A stretch of DNA of 64,000 nucleotides from Kovacikia minuta CCNUW1 (GTDB lineage Bacteria; Cyanobacteriota; Cyanobacteriia; Leptolyngbyales; Leptolyngbyaceae). Numbering within the stretch: the first letter of the stretch is position 1; each line of letters starts with the position of its first letter. Below are positions 9,647 through 19,195 of this stretch, piece by piece. Where the stretch lies: the NCBI RefSeq assembly GCF_020091585.1, contig NZ_CP083582.1:3410001-3474000 (forward strand), given 5' to 3'. Under the pieces are notes generated by a model. It did no database searches. It was given only the letters and a program-made list of their open reading frames with translations, and was not told the DNA's origin. The position numbers and the translations under genes are program-made.

Positions 9647-11038
9647 GTGGATATTGATCAAACCCTGCAATCCTTCGCCCGGTTTGGAGTGCGACTGGGG
9701 CTAGAGTCCATTCAGCAACTCCTGACAAACCTAGGCAACCCCCAAGCGCGTGTCCCCATCGTCCATGTTGCTGGAAGTAACGGCAAGGGATCGGTGTGTG
9801 CTTACCTGTCAGCCGTTTTAACCGCAGCAGGTTACCGCGTTGGACGTTACACCTCACCCCATTTAATTGATTGGTGCGAACGGATTTGCCTGAATGAGCA
9901 GCCCATTTCCCCTGCTGATTTGGAACAGGTTCTGCAACAAACGATCGCCGCCATTCAACCCCATGACCCCCCTCCCACCCAGTTTGAGGTATTTACCGCT
10001 GCCGCATGGCTTTACTTTGCCCAACAACAGGTCGATATTGCCGTCATCGAAGTTGGGCTGGGCGGACGGTTAGACGCGACGAATGTCTGCGATCGCCCCC
10101 TGGTCAGCATCATCACCTCCATCAGCCGGGAACACTGGCAGCGACTTGGCCCCACCCTCGCAGATATTGCTGGAGAAAAAGCCGGAATCCTCAAACCCGG
10201 TTGTGCCGCAGTCATTGGGCACCTTCCCCCCGAAGCCAGAGCGGTCGTCGATCGCCGCATCGCTGAGCTGAAGTGTCCAGTGGTTTATCCTGAATCGGCT
10301 GTTGATGCAGGGTGTGGGGTGAGGGGTGAGGGGTGTGGGGAAGCGGAGTATCAAAATATTCGCTATCCTCTTCCCTTGCAAGGTTCGATACAACTCCATA
10401 ACTCCGCATTAGCGATCTCCGCCTTGCTGATTCTGCAAGAACAGGGATGGCAAATTTCGGATGAGGCGATCGCCAACGGCATGGCAAAAACCCAATGGAC
10501 CGGTCGTCTGCAATGGTTCACCTGGCAGGGGCATAAAATTCTGATCGATGGTGCCCACAATCCGGCGAGTGCAGAAGTGTTGCGGGAGTTTATTGATCAT
10601 CAGGTGTCAGATGTCAGGTGTCAGGTGTTAGGGGATAGGTTGCAAGGTACAGAGTACGAGGTACAGACTGTTCAAACCTCTTACCCCACACCCCACACCC
10701 CACACCCCACACCTACCCACTGGGTCATGGGCATGCTTTCCACCAAGGATCATGCAGATGTCTTCAAGGCATTACTGAGACCGGGCGATCGCCTCTACCT
10801 GGTTCCAGTACCCGACCACAGCTCCGCCGATCCAGAGGAGTTGGCAACGATCGCCCATCAAGTTTGCCCTGATCTGGCAGACTGCCACACGTTTCCAGAT
10901 GTAGTTACCGCATTAGCAACAGCAACGGCTGAAAATGTATCGAGACGAGAAGATACACCTCGCCAATCGTTAACGGTATTGTGTGGTTCTCTCTATTTAA
11001 TTGGGCATTTCTTCAAGTTAGTGGGCGATGGCAAATAA
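9647..11038 (+). CDS. folC: Bifunctional folylpolyglutamate synthase/dihydrofolate synthase
   Basis: 463 residues from a GTG start (DIDQTLQSFARFGVRLGL). It adds glutamate to dihydropteroate and to folates using ATP. The Mur-ligase P-loop is VAGSNGKGSVCAYLS, followed by YTSPHL, the EVGLGGRLDATN metal/ATP segment and DGAHNP at the start of the C-terminal domain. It is longer than the usual ~420 residues because of two simple-repeat inserts. One, near residue 222 (GCGVRGEGCGE), comes from GGGTGTG-like repeats. The other, near 322-360 (QVSDVRCQVLG to TPHTPHPTPT), comes from AGGTGTC and CCCCACA heptamers. Both lie in likely surface loops and keep the frame, so the enzyme is probably active. Confidence 0.93.
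   Translation: MDIDQTLQSFARFGVRLGLESIQQLLTNLGNPQARVPIVHVAGSNGKGSVCAYLSAVLTAAGYRVGRYTSPHLIDWCERICLNEQPISPADLEQVLQQTIAAIQPHDPPPTQFEVFTAAAWLYFAQQQVDIAVIEVGLGGRLDATNVCDRPLVSIITSISREHWQRLGPTLADIAGEKAGILKPGCAAVIGHLPPEARAVVDRRIAELKCPVVYPESAVDAGCGVRGEGCGEAEYQNIRYPLPLQGSIQLHNSALAISALLILQEQGWQISDEAIANGMAKTQWTGRLQWFTWQGHKILIDGAHNPASAEVLREFIDHQVSDVRCQVLGDRLQGTEYEVQTVQTSYPTPHTPHPTPTHWVMGMLSTKDHADVFKALLRPGDRLYLVPVPDHSSADPEELATIAHQVCPDLADCHTFPDVVTALATATAENVSRREDTPRQSLTVLCGSLYLIGHFFKLVGDGK
10594..10722. repeat. In-frame heptamer repeat insert within folC
   Basis: AGGTGTC-type heptamers (about 10600-10630) and CCCCACA heptamers (about 10684-10716) lie inside the folC reading frame. They are the same sequence class as the intergenic repeats. 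The frame stays open through the whole tract. Confidence 0.75.
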
Positions 11039-11050
11039 GAGACCAACCAT

Positions 11051-11278
11051 TCAGGGGTCTATTCGATTCCCCGTCCGGTTTTTTGCTGGGGCATCGTTGC
11101 AATAACCCCAGAACCCCTTGCAGGAAGAGCCATCAAACACAAACCGCATCTTGCCCCAACCATAACGACCATTGCGAGGGGTATCACAGCGACGGTTTAA
11201 ACCATCTTCGGTTATTTGCCTTTGTAGTTTTCCTGAATCCAGACCCGAATCTCTGCCTCCGATTCTGCGGAAATGCAT
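11051..11278 (-). CDS. Short cysteine-containing fragment, hypothetical
   Basis: A 75-residue frame whose second half (CDTPRNGRYGWGKMRFVFDG, then SSCKGFWGYCNDAPAKNRT) has the composition of a real small secreted or zinc-type domain. Its first ~20 residues overlap the next gene in another frame. It may be a remnant of a longer gene or a downstream cistron without a good start. No ribosome site is evident. I do not recognise a family, so coding status is uncertain. Confidence 0.3.
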   Translation of the reverse strand: MHFRRIGGRDSGLDSGKLQRQITEDGLNRRCDTPRNGRYGWGKMRFVFDGSSCKGFWGYCNDAPAKNRTGNRIDP

Positions 11279-11595
11279 TCGCCTGTACGAGGATCAAAAG
11301 TGTACCACCAGCGATCGCTCCCTTCTCCAAATTGACAAACTTCCAACTTAGGCTCACCTGCAATTACCTGAGCGATCTTTTCTTGAAGCGATTTGAACCA
11401 GGTAATGAGCGATTGGGAAACCTTGCCTGAAATTGAATTCGATAATATTTGTTGTTTCTCCCGCTCCAACTGTTCAACCAGTTGCAAGTTATTTGCAGCT
11501 CTCGCAATTTCTAAACGGCGAGCTAGAGAAGCCATCATGCTCTCCTGATGAATGGCAAGAAGTTGGGAGTGGGTTGAATGAATTGCGTTAGCCAT
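11212..11595 (-). CDS. Hypothetical small acidic protein
   Basis: 127 residues from ATG 11595. The first ~55 residues are predicted helical and charged (ASLARRLEIARAANNLQLVE, then EREKQQIL). The second half carries an aromatic segment (RWWYTFDPRTGECISAESEA) resembling a small beta-hairpin module. No signal peptide or membrane segment. The codon pattern and composition look coding, and the RWWYTFDPRTGE stretch recalls conserved cyanobacterial hypotheticals. No function can be assigned. It converges with folC. Confidence 0.6.
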   Translation of the reverse strand: MANAIHSTHSQLLAIHQESMMASLARRLEIARAANNLQLVEQLEREKQQILSNSISGKVSQSLITWFKSLQEKIAQVIAGEPKLEVCQFGEGSDRWWYTFDPRTGECISAESEAEIRVWIQENYKGK

Positions 11596-11839
11596 TATCC
11601 TTTAACAAAAGCAGGTGTAACAATTATTTTGCTTTTCACCTCTAATTATAAAATAAATTCTGTAGCTTATGCTACAAAAATCAGCATTCCATAACATAAG
11701 GACTTGCAATCCGATTCCTTCCTTTTTAAGGAGGGTTAGGGAGGATCTCGTTCCGGTTGGGCGATTAGATAACTTGTGTGTATAGGGTAGCTTCCCAAGA
11801 CTGGGGCTGACTGAACTGAAAACCGCTGTAATGGATCGG

Positions 11840-14239
11840 CTAACGGGCTTCCAGAATGTTGGAGTTCTCTCCCAGAAAGGCTGTTGCATCGTTGCCTGAC
11901 AGCGGTTTTGAGAACAAATAGCCTTGAGCCAGATCACATTTCAGCAGTTTTAGCTGAGACATTTGCCGTTTTGTTTCAATTCCCTCTGCAACGACATCAA
12001 TGCCAAGATTCCAGGCCAGGGAAATGACTGTGCGGATAATTTCTACTTTCTCAAGATCGGTATCTGCCTTATGAACAAAAGACCGATCGATTTTTAGCGT
12101 GTCAATTGGAAAAAGATGCAGGTGGCTCAGGGATGAATATCCCGTACCAAAATCATCCATAACTAACTGAATGCCCAGCGTCTTCAACTGTTGCATCATT
12201 TCCGTAGCTGAATTGGCATCCTCCATAATGGCGCTTTCAGTAATTTCCAACTTGAGATAGCCAGGTTCCAGTCCTGTTTCCTGCAAAATCCTTTCGACCT
12301 GGTGAACCAGGTCAGGTTGGGAGAACTGTTTACGAGACAGGTTGACACTAATTGATAGCGGTGGATTGGAGGGATACTGCTGTTGCCACTGTTTCATCTG
12401 GCTACAAGCTTCGTAAAGCACCCAACGTCCGATCGGCAGAATTAGCCCTGTTTCTTCAGCAATGGGCACAAACTCGGCGGGAGAAACCAACCCGCGCTCC
12501 GGATGTTGCCACCGAATTAAGGCTTCAAACCCGGTAATCTTATTGGTTCGGAGTTCCATCACGGGTTGATAAAACACCCGAAACTCCTGACGCTCGATCG
12601 CTCTTCGCAAATCAGTTTCTAGCTGAAGTAGAGATACTGCATGCTCGTGCATCTCCTGCGTAAAGATTTCATACCGTCCTCTACCCAACGCTTTTGCCCG
12701 ATACATTGCCGTGTCTGCATCCCGGATTAAGTCCTCAGGCTTTTCATAGCCCTTCGCACTTAAGATAATGCCAATGCTGGCATTGGCAAAAACTTCCTGT
12801 CCATTTAAGTGGAGGGGAGTGTTCAGAAGATATTGAATTCGTTCCACAACTTTAATCGCCTCATGATCCTCCTGAACGTACTCCAGCAGCAGTGCAAACT
12901 CATCTCCCCCCAAACGGGCGCAGGTATCACTGGCTCGCAGGCATCCCTTTAAGCGATGGGCAATGGTAATCAGCAGTTGGTCGCCGGTTACATGACCGAG
13001 GCTATCGTTGATGACTTTGAACCGATCGAGGTCGAGAAATACGACTGCAAATTTGTAATCTTCATGGCGCTTCGCCAGCGAGATCGCATGATTCAACCGC
13101 TCCATAAACAAGCTCCGGTTTGCCAGCCCGGTTAAACCATCATGCAGGGCATTGTGCAGGAGTTGCTCTTCTCCTAGCTTGCGCACAGTAATGTCAGTTT
13201 GTGATCCAACTAAACGATAGGCTTTGCCTGAATCGTCTCGAATGGCTGAACCTCGGCTCAACATCCAGCGGTAATTCCCATCCTGATGCAACAGGCGATA
13301 CTGGCTTTCAAAGCTGGCAGTTAACCCCTGACAATGATGGTCAACAACCTGCCTGAACTGATCCTGATCTTCGGGATGCAGCAGCGTTAGCCAATCTTTG
13401 AATTGATTGCCAATTCCATCCTCCTGATAGCCCAACATTGCTTTCCATTGAGGAGAAAAATAAACTTCATTGGTTTCCAGGTTCCAGTCCCATACTCCGT
13501 CATTGATTGCATTGGCAACCAAGGCATAGCGTTCTTCATTTTGGCGCAAGCCCGCTTCAACTTGTTTCAGTGCCAGGAATTCTTGCTCTAACTTTTGTTT
13601 TGCAAGCGTTGCCGTCTCTACCCGTTTCCAGGCTACTTCTGTTTCCTGACGCTTGAGTGATGCTGAAAGCAGGTAAGCAACGGCTTGCAAAAAGAGAATC
13701 TCCTCTGGCGTAAAAGTGCGTCGGACGGTAGAGTGAACGCTCAGAACGCCAAATGGAGTTGAACCATTTTGAACTAACACACTGACACTGCTGATAACCT
13801 TGCGATCGCGGAACACCTGCGCAGGCAAAAATCGCGTTTCAGTTTCCAGGTTTTCTACAACTACTGGTTCAGCACTATTGAGGATATATTCAAGCTGCGA
13901 CCCAGGCTCAATCCCAATTTCGTTCTGAATTCTGAAACTTGGCTTTTGGCTTTTAGCTTTATTGGTATCAATCGAGCCGGGTGTCACCCCAGAGGCAGCT
14001 TCAATTGGATTAAACAATTCCGTCGAATGATCCTTCCACCCTGCACCCGCTCTCAACTGTAGGGCTTGATGTTCTATAAGCACCTCCAGCACCTCAGAGT
14101 ATTCCACTTTCAGAGCTTGCTTAACAGATGTAACGACCGCATCCAGGAATTGAAAAAAATTTGATTCTTGCTGAGTTCGTTGTTCTAATTGGGCAAGAAC
14201 CCAGATGAGTTGATTGCTGTGCTGTGAGAGGAAAGCCAT
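11840..14239 (-). CDS. GAF-PAS-GGDEF-EAL cyclic-di-GMP signalling protein
   Basis: About 799 residues from ATG 14239 (MAFLSQHSNQLIWVLAQLE). The frame is open to 14416, but the upstream extension contains a simple-repeat peptide (KGRGQKAEG) and is less likely. Domains in order: GAF (~25-195), a short coiled linker, PAS with PAC (~225-355, VWDWNLETNEVYFSPQWKAM), GGDEF (~365-530, with intact RLGGDEF) and EAL (~540-795, with FEALIRW and DDFGTGYSS). Both catalytic signatures are intact, so it could make and degrade c-di-GMP, with GAF/PAS sensing. It is likely cytosolic, as no membrane span is seen. It may influence motility or biofilm; a receiver-GGDEF-EAL protein lies at 35.7 kb. Confidence 0.92.
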   Translation of the reverse strand: MAFLSQHSNQLIWVLAQLEQRTQQESNFFQFLDAVVTSVKQALKVEYSEVLEVLIEHQALQLRAGAGWKDHSTELFNPIEAASGVTPGSIDTNKAKSQKPSFRIQNEIGIEPGSQLEYILNSAEPVVVENLETETRFLPAQVFRDRKVISSVSVLVQNGSTPFGVLSVHSTVRRTFTPEEILFLQAVAYLLSASLKRQETEVAWKRVETATLAKQKLEQEFLALKQVEAGLRQNEERYALVANAINDGVWDWNLETNEVYFSPQWKAMLGYQEDGIGNQFKDWLTLLHPEDQDQFRQVVDHHCQGLTASFESQYRLLHQDGNYRWMLSRGSAIRDDSGKAYRLVGSQTDITVRKLGEEQLLHNALHDGLTGLANRSLFMERLNHAISLAKRHEDYKFAVVFLDLDRFKVINDSLGHVTGDQLLITIAHRLKGCLRASDTCARLGGDEFALLLEYVQEDHEAIKVVERIQYLLNTPLHLNGQEVFANASIGIILSAKGYEKPEDLIRDADTAMYRAKALGRGRYEIFTQEMHEHAVSLLQLETDLRRAIERQEFRVFYQPVMELRTNKITGFEALIRWQHPERGLVSPAEFVPIAEETGLILPIGRWVLYEACSQMKQWQQQYPSNPPLSISVNLSRKQFSQPDLVHQVERILQETGLEPGYLKLEITESAIMEDANSATEMMQQLKTLGIQLVMDDFGTGYSSLSHLHLFPIDTLKIDRSFVHKADTDLEKVEIIRTVISLAWNLGIDVVAEGIETKRQMSQLKLLKCDLAQGYLFSKPLSGNDATAFLGENSNILEAR

Positions 14240-14494
14240 TGGGAGAAGGGAAATTTCGCTGGGGACAGTTTTAGAGTGCCCAGTCATCGAATAGGAGCAA
14301 CATTTGCTAACTCCTTCTGCCTTCTGCCCCCTGCCTTTAGCTGCCTTCAGCACCACTATAGATAGAATCGCGGGCAGCAGTTCTCGCGTTGTTCTTCCAA
14401 CAGGTAGAGATTCCAACCCTTATTTCTGAAGGAAGAGGGTTTAACGACATCTCTTCGTTACATTTCAGATGTTGTGACAAACTAATTTAGAACT

Positions 14495-15016
14495 ATGGAA
14501 AACATTCAAGATGTGCTGGTAAATGCCAAAGACAAAATGCCTACTGTGACTCCTACCCCTCCGAGCTTTCACAGTCAGGCAACCGTGCATGAACTCAAAT
14601 CTCGTCTGCAATGGGGTGAGCCTGGGCTGACAATTCTGGATGTTCGCGATCGCGAAGATTGGAATGAATGCCATATTCAAGGAGCAATTCCCCTGCCGAT
14701 GGATAGCTTAGAGAATGGCTATAAACCCAATCTCCCCATCGATCGGGATATCTACGTTTATGGCACGTCCGAAGAACAAACAACCAGTGCGGCTAATGCT
14801 CTGCGACAAGCCGGTTTTCGGCAAGTTGCTGAACTAAAAGGTGGACTAAAAGCCTGGGAAGAAGTGTACGGGGCAATTGATGGTTTTGCGACAACGGGAC
14901 GCCCAAGCAAGGGGGCTTATAATGTTGTCTCTCGGATGAAAGAATTTGCAGAAGAGAGAGCAAAAGAAAAACAGCTCGATAGACAATCGAACAACCAAAC
15001 TTCTCGTTCTATCTAG
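14495..15016 (+). CDS. Rhodanese-fold protein lacking the catalytic cysteine
   Basis: 173 residues. A single rhodanese domain spans about residues 28-130: TILDVRDREDWNECHIQGAI matches the CH2A motif, and the active-site loop should follow IYVY. There the sequence reads GTSEEQTTSAA instead of CxxGxRS, so the cysteine that carries persulfide is absent. This suggests a binding or regulatory role, or evolution to another function, rather than sulfur transfer. The C-terminal ~45 residues are charged (EFAEERAKEKQLDRQS). ATG 14495 follows an A/T-rich leader, and the promoter region is shared with the divergent GGDEF-EAL gene. Confidence 0.85.
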   Translation: MENIQDVLVNAKDKMPTVTPTPPSFHSQATVHELKSRLQWGEPGLTILDVRDREDWNECHIQGAIPLPMDSLENGYKPNLPIDRDIYVYGTSEEQTTSAANALRQAGFRQVAELKGGLKAWEEVYGAIDGFATTGRPSKGAYNVVSRMKEFAEERAKEKQLDRQSNNQTSRSI

Positions 15017-15124
15017 CATTCTTAGCAGACCCAAACCAGTTGCAAGCAAGGCTGAATAAAATCTAGGAGCCAGGAGTCAGAAGCAAATACGCCTTCTGGC
15101 TCCTGGTTCCTAAAACGCTGGTAC

Positions 15125-15191
15125 AGAAACCGGGTTTCTTCTGTGAGATGCTCCAGTTTCGTTGAATATCCTCACCAGAAACCCGGTTTCT
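15125..15191. repeat. AGAAACCGGGTTTCT paired-palindrome repeat, copy 1
   Basis: Two near-palindromes, AGAAACCGGGTTTCT (15125-15139) and AGAAACCCGGTTTCT (15177-15191), separated by 37 bases. The same unit occurs at 30499-30567 and 40538-40605 with almost the same arm spacing. It could fold into a hairpin in RNA; here it lies downstream of the rhodanese gene and the convergent msrB. Confidence 0.75.
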
Positions 15192-15236
15192 CGAAACACT
15201 GTATCGGCGTTCTAGATCCTAATTATTCAGTAAATT

Positions 15237-15731
15237 TCACGCAGGCTCAAATTTTAGTGCTACTCCATTCATGCAATAACGCTGCCCCGTTGGTTTAGGT
15301 CCATCGTTAAATACATGGCCTAAATGTCCACCACAACGATGACAGTGGACTTCGACACGGGTCATAAACAAAGAGCGATCGACCGAGGTATCAACATTTC
15401 CCTCGATCGGCGCATAAAAGCTGGGCCAACCTGTGCCACTGTCAAATTTTGTTTCAGAGGTAAATAGGGGTAAGCCGCAGGCTGCACATGCATAACTTCC
15501 CTGGGCATAGTTCTTATCCAGGGGACTGGTACCCGCCCGTTCGGTTCCGTGTTTGCGCAGCACATGAAATTGCTCTGGCGTTAAAAGCTTGCGCCATTCG
15601 TCTTCGGTTTTGGTAATTTCAAACTGATTGTTTGCCGTTGCCATATCGCGTAAGTTTCCAGATAAATAGCGTGATAGGTAGACTGTGCCTACAAAGGCTG
15701 CACCAGCTTGTAACAGATGCCGCTTTTTCAT
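15237..15731 (-). CDS. msrB: Peptide-methionine (R)-S-oxide reductase
   Basis: 164 residues. It reduces methionine-R-sulfoxide in proteins. The MsrB fold is complete: [20 protein letters not shown], zinc ligands CAAC and [26 protein letters not shown] and the catalytic cysteine in RYCMNG. The first ~28 residues ([20 protein letters not shown]) are hydrophobic with basic residues in front, so this copy may be exported or membrane-anchored, unlike the typical cytosolic ~130-residue form. The KKRHLLQAG opening is weakly Tat-like but lacks RR. Likely role: oxidative repair in the periplasm or lumen. Confidence 0.93.
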   Translation of the reverse strand: MKKRHLLQAGAAFVGTVYLSRYLSGNLRDMATANNQFEITKTEDEWRKLLTPEQFHVLRKHGTERAGTSPLDKNYAQGSYACAACGLPLFTSETKFDSGTGWPSFYAPIEGNVDTSVDRSLFMTRVEVHCHRCGGHLGHVFNDGPKPTGQRYCMNGVALKFEPA

Positions 15732-15898
15732 GATATCTGATAGTAAGTAGGGCGTGAGTGTAGGAAAAGCTTGCCCTAAAGGTACGGTATTCTGGGTACC
15801 TGAGTAGGTTCTGATAAATTGATGAGTGTTTGGTTAACGTTGGTAGCCCGCGAGGCTACTTTGCTAATTGCAGTAGCGCAAGCGGATAAGCTGTAGTT

Positions 15899-16402
15899 GT
15901 GACCGAATTACTGATTGATAGGGTTGACTCTGCGATCGGACAAATTTTTGTTGTGTCCGATGGCAAAAAGCTGTGTGCGCTGGACTTTGCCGACTACAAG
16001 GCGCGGATGCTGAGTTTGCTAGAAAAACGCTACAGGTCGTTTCGCCTGACGGAAGCCGCTAACCCTCAAGGATTCAGCGATCGCCTCCGCGCCTATTTGG
16101 CAGGCGACCTGACAAGTTTGGACGAAATCCCTGTCAGCACTGGTGGGACACCCTTTCAACAACAGGTCTGGTTTACGCTTCGATCGATTCCTGTAGGAAC
16201 GGTTGCCACCTATGGAAATCTGGCTGAAAAGATTGGCAAACCAAAAGCCTATCGTGCCGTAGGGATGACAAATGCACTCAACCCTGTCGCGATCGTACTT
16301 CCCTGTCATCGCGTCATCGGAGCAAACGCAAATTTAACGGGCTACGCAGGCGGGCTGGAGCGCAAAAAATGGTTACTGCACCATGAAGGCGTCAATCTGT
16401 AA
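15899..16402 (+). CDS. ogt: Methylated-DNA--[protein]-cysteine S-methyltransferase
   Basis: 167 residues from GTG 15899. A suicide enzyme that moves alkyl groups from O6-alkylguanine to its own cysteine. The C-terminal DNA-binding domain is complete: TPFQQQVWFTLRSIPVGTVA, YGNLAEKIGKPKAYRAVGMT with the recognition helix and arginine finger, and the acceptor motif PCHRVIG. The N-terminal ~75 residues match the Ogt-type ribonuclease-like domain. A GTG start is chosen because no ATG precedes the conserved TELLIDRVDS opening. It stands alone between msrB and a convergent histidine kinase. Confidence 0.93.
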   Translation: MTELLIDRVDSAIGQIFVVSDGKKLCALDFADYKARMLSLLEKRYRSFRLTEAANPQGFSDRLRAYLAGDLTSLDEIPVSTGGTPFQQQVWFTLRSIPVGTVATYGNLAEKIGKPKAYRAVGMTNALNPVAIVLPCHRVIGANANLTGYAGGLERKKWLLHHEGVNL

Positions 16403-16458
16403 CCTGCTTACCTTTCTGCCTTCTGTCCTCTACCTTCTTTTGCGAGAGCTGAGCACTT

Positions 16459-18714
16459 CTACAACAGGGGTAGCCGCACAGTGAACGTTGCCCCTAAATT
16501 TTCACCCTGGCTTGCAACGGTTACCGTACCACCATGCAGTTCCGTAAGGTGACGAACGATCGCCAGACCCAAGCCCAATCCACCAAAGGAGCGCGTTGTT
16601 TTGCTATCTTCTTGTCGAAAATATTCAAACACATAGGGCAAAAACTCTGGACGAATTCCCTTGCCGGTATCAGTAACAATGATTTGAGCATAGGGAGTAG
16701 GCAGAGGAGAAAAGTTTTGAGTTTTGAGGTTTAAGTGTGGAGCTGCGGAATGGGGAACGGAGAGTAGACCTTCTGTCCCCGCTTCAGCTTCCTCTACTCG
16801 TTCTAACCGAACTTCTACTCTTCCTCCAGTGGGAGTAAATTTGATTGCATTTGAAAGTAAATTCCACAGGATTTGCTGAAGCCGAGCCGCATCACCTGAT
16901 ACCTGAAATCTTTGATAGGCAATTGGCGACGGAAGATGCGTCGGTAACTGAGCGGTTGCAAAAACTTCCTCCGTGCCTGGGAGGCTTTCGTTTACCGGCA
17001 AATCTGCCATCTCAAAACTCAAATCAATTCCTTTCGCATCTGCGGCTAAGCGAACGGTGTTTAGGGCGGTTTCAATCACAGAAACTAAGTGAACAACACC
17101 TACATCCAGCACCATGTTGCCTTGCAAGATACGCGAAATATCTAACAGGTCTTCAATCAGTTCAGTTTGCAGTTTTGCATTGCGTTCGATCGTTTCCAGG
17201 GCACGATCGACCATCTGTTTATCAAATTGGTGGGTACGCAAAAGTCTCGCCCAGCCCAAAATGGGATTGAGCGGAGTGCGAAGCTCATGGGAAAGAACCG
17301 CCAGGAACTCATCCTTAACCCGACTGGCAACCTCGGCGGCTTTCCGCGCGGTCCGTTCCCCTTTCAACAGGTGTTCCCGTTCGGCTTCAGCATGTTGGCG
17401 CTCAGTCACATCCTGCACCACCCCTAACATTCCAAGCGGCTTGCCGTTTGTATCGTAGTGGGCGCGCCCCTTAACTACAACCCAGCGCAAGATTCCATTG
17501 GGATGAACGACCCGGTATTCAATGTCATAATCGCTGTGTTCAGCGATGGCGCGTTCGATCGCCAATTGGGTGCGATCGCGGTCTTCCGCATCCAGTAAAT
17601 TGTGCATTTCAGTCCAGGTCATGGAGGCACCTGGCGGAATCGCAAAAATTTCTGCCGCCTGTTCAGAAAAAGTGACCCTATCAGTTGGGATATCCCAACT
17701 CCAATCTCCCATTCTGGACACTGCCAGGGCCAAGCTTAATCGTTCTGCACTTGCTTGCAACACCTGGTCGGCTTCATATTGGGATGTAATATCAGTAATC
17801 GTAAGAATTCCCAGAACCACATCATCCGCTTTATTGCGTACCGTTGTGCCACTGTACTGCACCACCCAATGTTGATCCGTATCTTTCCGATGCAGCCGAA
17901 TGCGTCGTTTGGTAAATGTTTCGCCAGCCAAAGCGCGAGACAGGGGCCAATCTCCAATCTCTAACAACTGCCCATCCAGTTCTCGAAGTTCAAACAAATC
18001 AGCAAAGCGGTGGAGGGGTTGGCGAACCTCCTCGATCGACCCAAAACCGTGCATAGTTAATGCTGCCGGGTTAAACATCAAGATATTGCCCACCGAATCG
18101 CAAACGACTAAGCCCTCCGTCATGCTATTAATTACGGCTTCTAGCTGTGCCAAATTGGTTTCCAGGGCTTCTTCAACTTGCTTGCGATCGGTAATTTCCT
18201 GGGCAGTGCCTAATACTTGATGGAGTTGTCCAATACTTGTGCGGCAGAAGATTCTATCCCGACTGCTAAACCAGCGCCACTTCCCATTACTATGCCGCAT
18301 GCGATACTCAATCTCGGCGAAACTCCCCTCTGGAAGGGTGTTCAAGTGCTCATAATGGGCTACCATTCGCGCCAGATCAGCAGGATACATGACGTGCCTC
18401 AGAAAGTCTGACCCCATAGCCAGAATTGTTTCCGGTGTGTAACCCAGAAATTCGAGCGATCGCCCATTGATGTAAACATAACGCTGCTCGATCGCATCAT
18501 AGAGATAAAACAACCCCGGGCTCATTTCGACCAATTGTTCAATCAAGCGCTGTCGATCGCGGGAAGATGTTTCAGCCTGCTGCTCAATCACATCTTGAAA
18601 ATACCCAGATGTACCAGAGGAAGAGAGAGACGAACTCCGGTCACTGCTTACAATCTTTTCTTCCTCGGTCACAGTCTTCCTTCCTGCCTTGCAAAATACG
18701 CTTGACACAGCCAC
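16459..18714 (-). CDS. Multi-PAS sensor histidine kinase
   Basis: 751 residues from GTG 18714; an in-frame GTG 45 bases downstream is also possible. At least three PAS/PAC units occupy about 40-180, 185-315 and 320-440. HisKA follows ([20 protein letters not shown], phospho-accepting His at about 470). The HATPase_c domain (~520-750) has [18 protein letters not shown] and [10 protein letters not shown]. No membrane span is seen, so sensing is cytosolic. Inside the ATPase domain, just before IIVTDTG, an insert ([16 protein letters not shown]) is encoded by the same simple-repeat class seen between genes. No response regulator is adjacent. The 3' end follows a pyrimidine-rich repeat tract. Confidence 0.92.
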   Translation of the reverse strand: MAVSSVFCKAGRKTVTEEEKIVSSDRSSSLSSSGTSGYFQDVIEQQAETSSRDRQRLIEQLVEMSPGLFYLYDAIEQRYVYINGRSLEFLGYTPETILAMGSDFLRHVMYPADLARMVAHYEHLNTLPEGSFAEIEYRMRHSNGKWRWFSSRDRIFCRTSIGQLHQVLGTAQEITDRKQVEEALETNLAQLEAVINSMTEGLVVCDSVGNILMFNPAALTMHGFGSIEEVRQPLHRFADLFELRELDGQLLEIGDWPLSRALAGETFTKRRIRLHRKDTDQHWVVQYSGTTVRNKADDVVLGILTITDITSQYEADQVLQASAERLSLALAVSRMGDWSWDIPTDRVTFSEQAAEIFAIPPGASMTWTEMHNLLDAEDRDRTQLAIERAIAEHSDYDIEYRVVHPNGILRWVVVKGRAHYDTNGKPLGMLGVVQDVTERQHAEAEREHLLKGERTARKAAEVASRVKDEFLAVLSHELRTPLNPILGWARLLRTHQFDKQMVDRALETIERNAKLQTELIEDLLDISRILQGNMVLDVGVVHLVSVIETALNTVRLAADAKGIDLSFEMADLPVNESLPGTEEVFATAQLPTHLPSPIAYQRFQVSGDAARLQQILWNLLSNAIKFTPTGGRVEVRLERVEEAEAGTEGLLSVPHSAAPHLNLKTQNFSPLPTPYAQIIVTDTGKGIRPEFLPYVFEYFRQEDSKTTRSFGGLGLGLAIVRHLTELHGGTVTVASQGENLGATFTVRLPLL

Positions 18715-19195
18715 AGCCTTGCATCACACAGGGTTACGAATGAAGTTGATTTTATTGTGAACCCCATGCTATTTGACAACATGAACTGTTGGCATTAAGA
18801 GACCATCCTATTTTGCAAAAAAATATTCCAGTCAGGAGCCTGAAAAGTCTGAATATTCTGACATCTAGCTGCTGGCTTGTGGCTCCCATCACAAACGCTT
18901 ATTTTGATTGTCCGTTGATACCGTAGAAATACTTATCTATCTTCGGAAATACTTTGGTCAAAAAAAGTTTCACAAGTTGATTCAAAGCAAGCGCCAGAAG
19001 TGGTCTGAGACTAACACCAATCAGTCATTGGGCTGGAGCCAGGGCTGTTCCATTTTTTATAGAACTGATGTATTATTAAAGGCTATTGTGTCGTTCAAAC
19101 CGTTGATTGAACAGTTTTAACCTGGATTTTGGTCCTCCAAAGCAATCCACCCCTTCCATGCTCAACACCTGGTTCCCACAATTCCCAAATTTGGC
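18715..19195. other. Intergenic region, nothing firm
   Basis: About 480 bases between the kinase and the divergent HerA-like gene. An open frame at 18908-19120 has no recognisable family or good ribosome site. It probably holds the two promoters, but I cannot place them. Confidence 0.4.

Noticed and set aside
18908-19120. 70-residue gene
   Set aside because: No good start context and no recognisable pattern; it lies in a promoter region.
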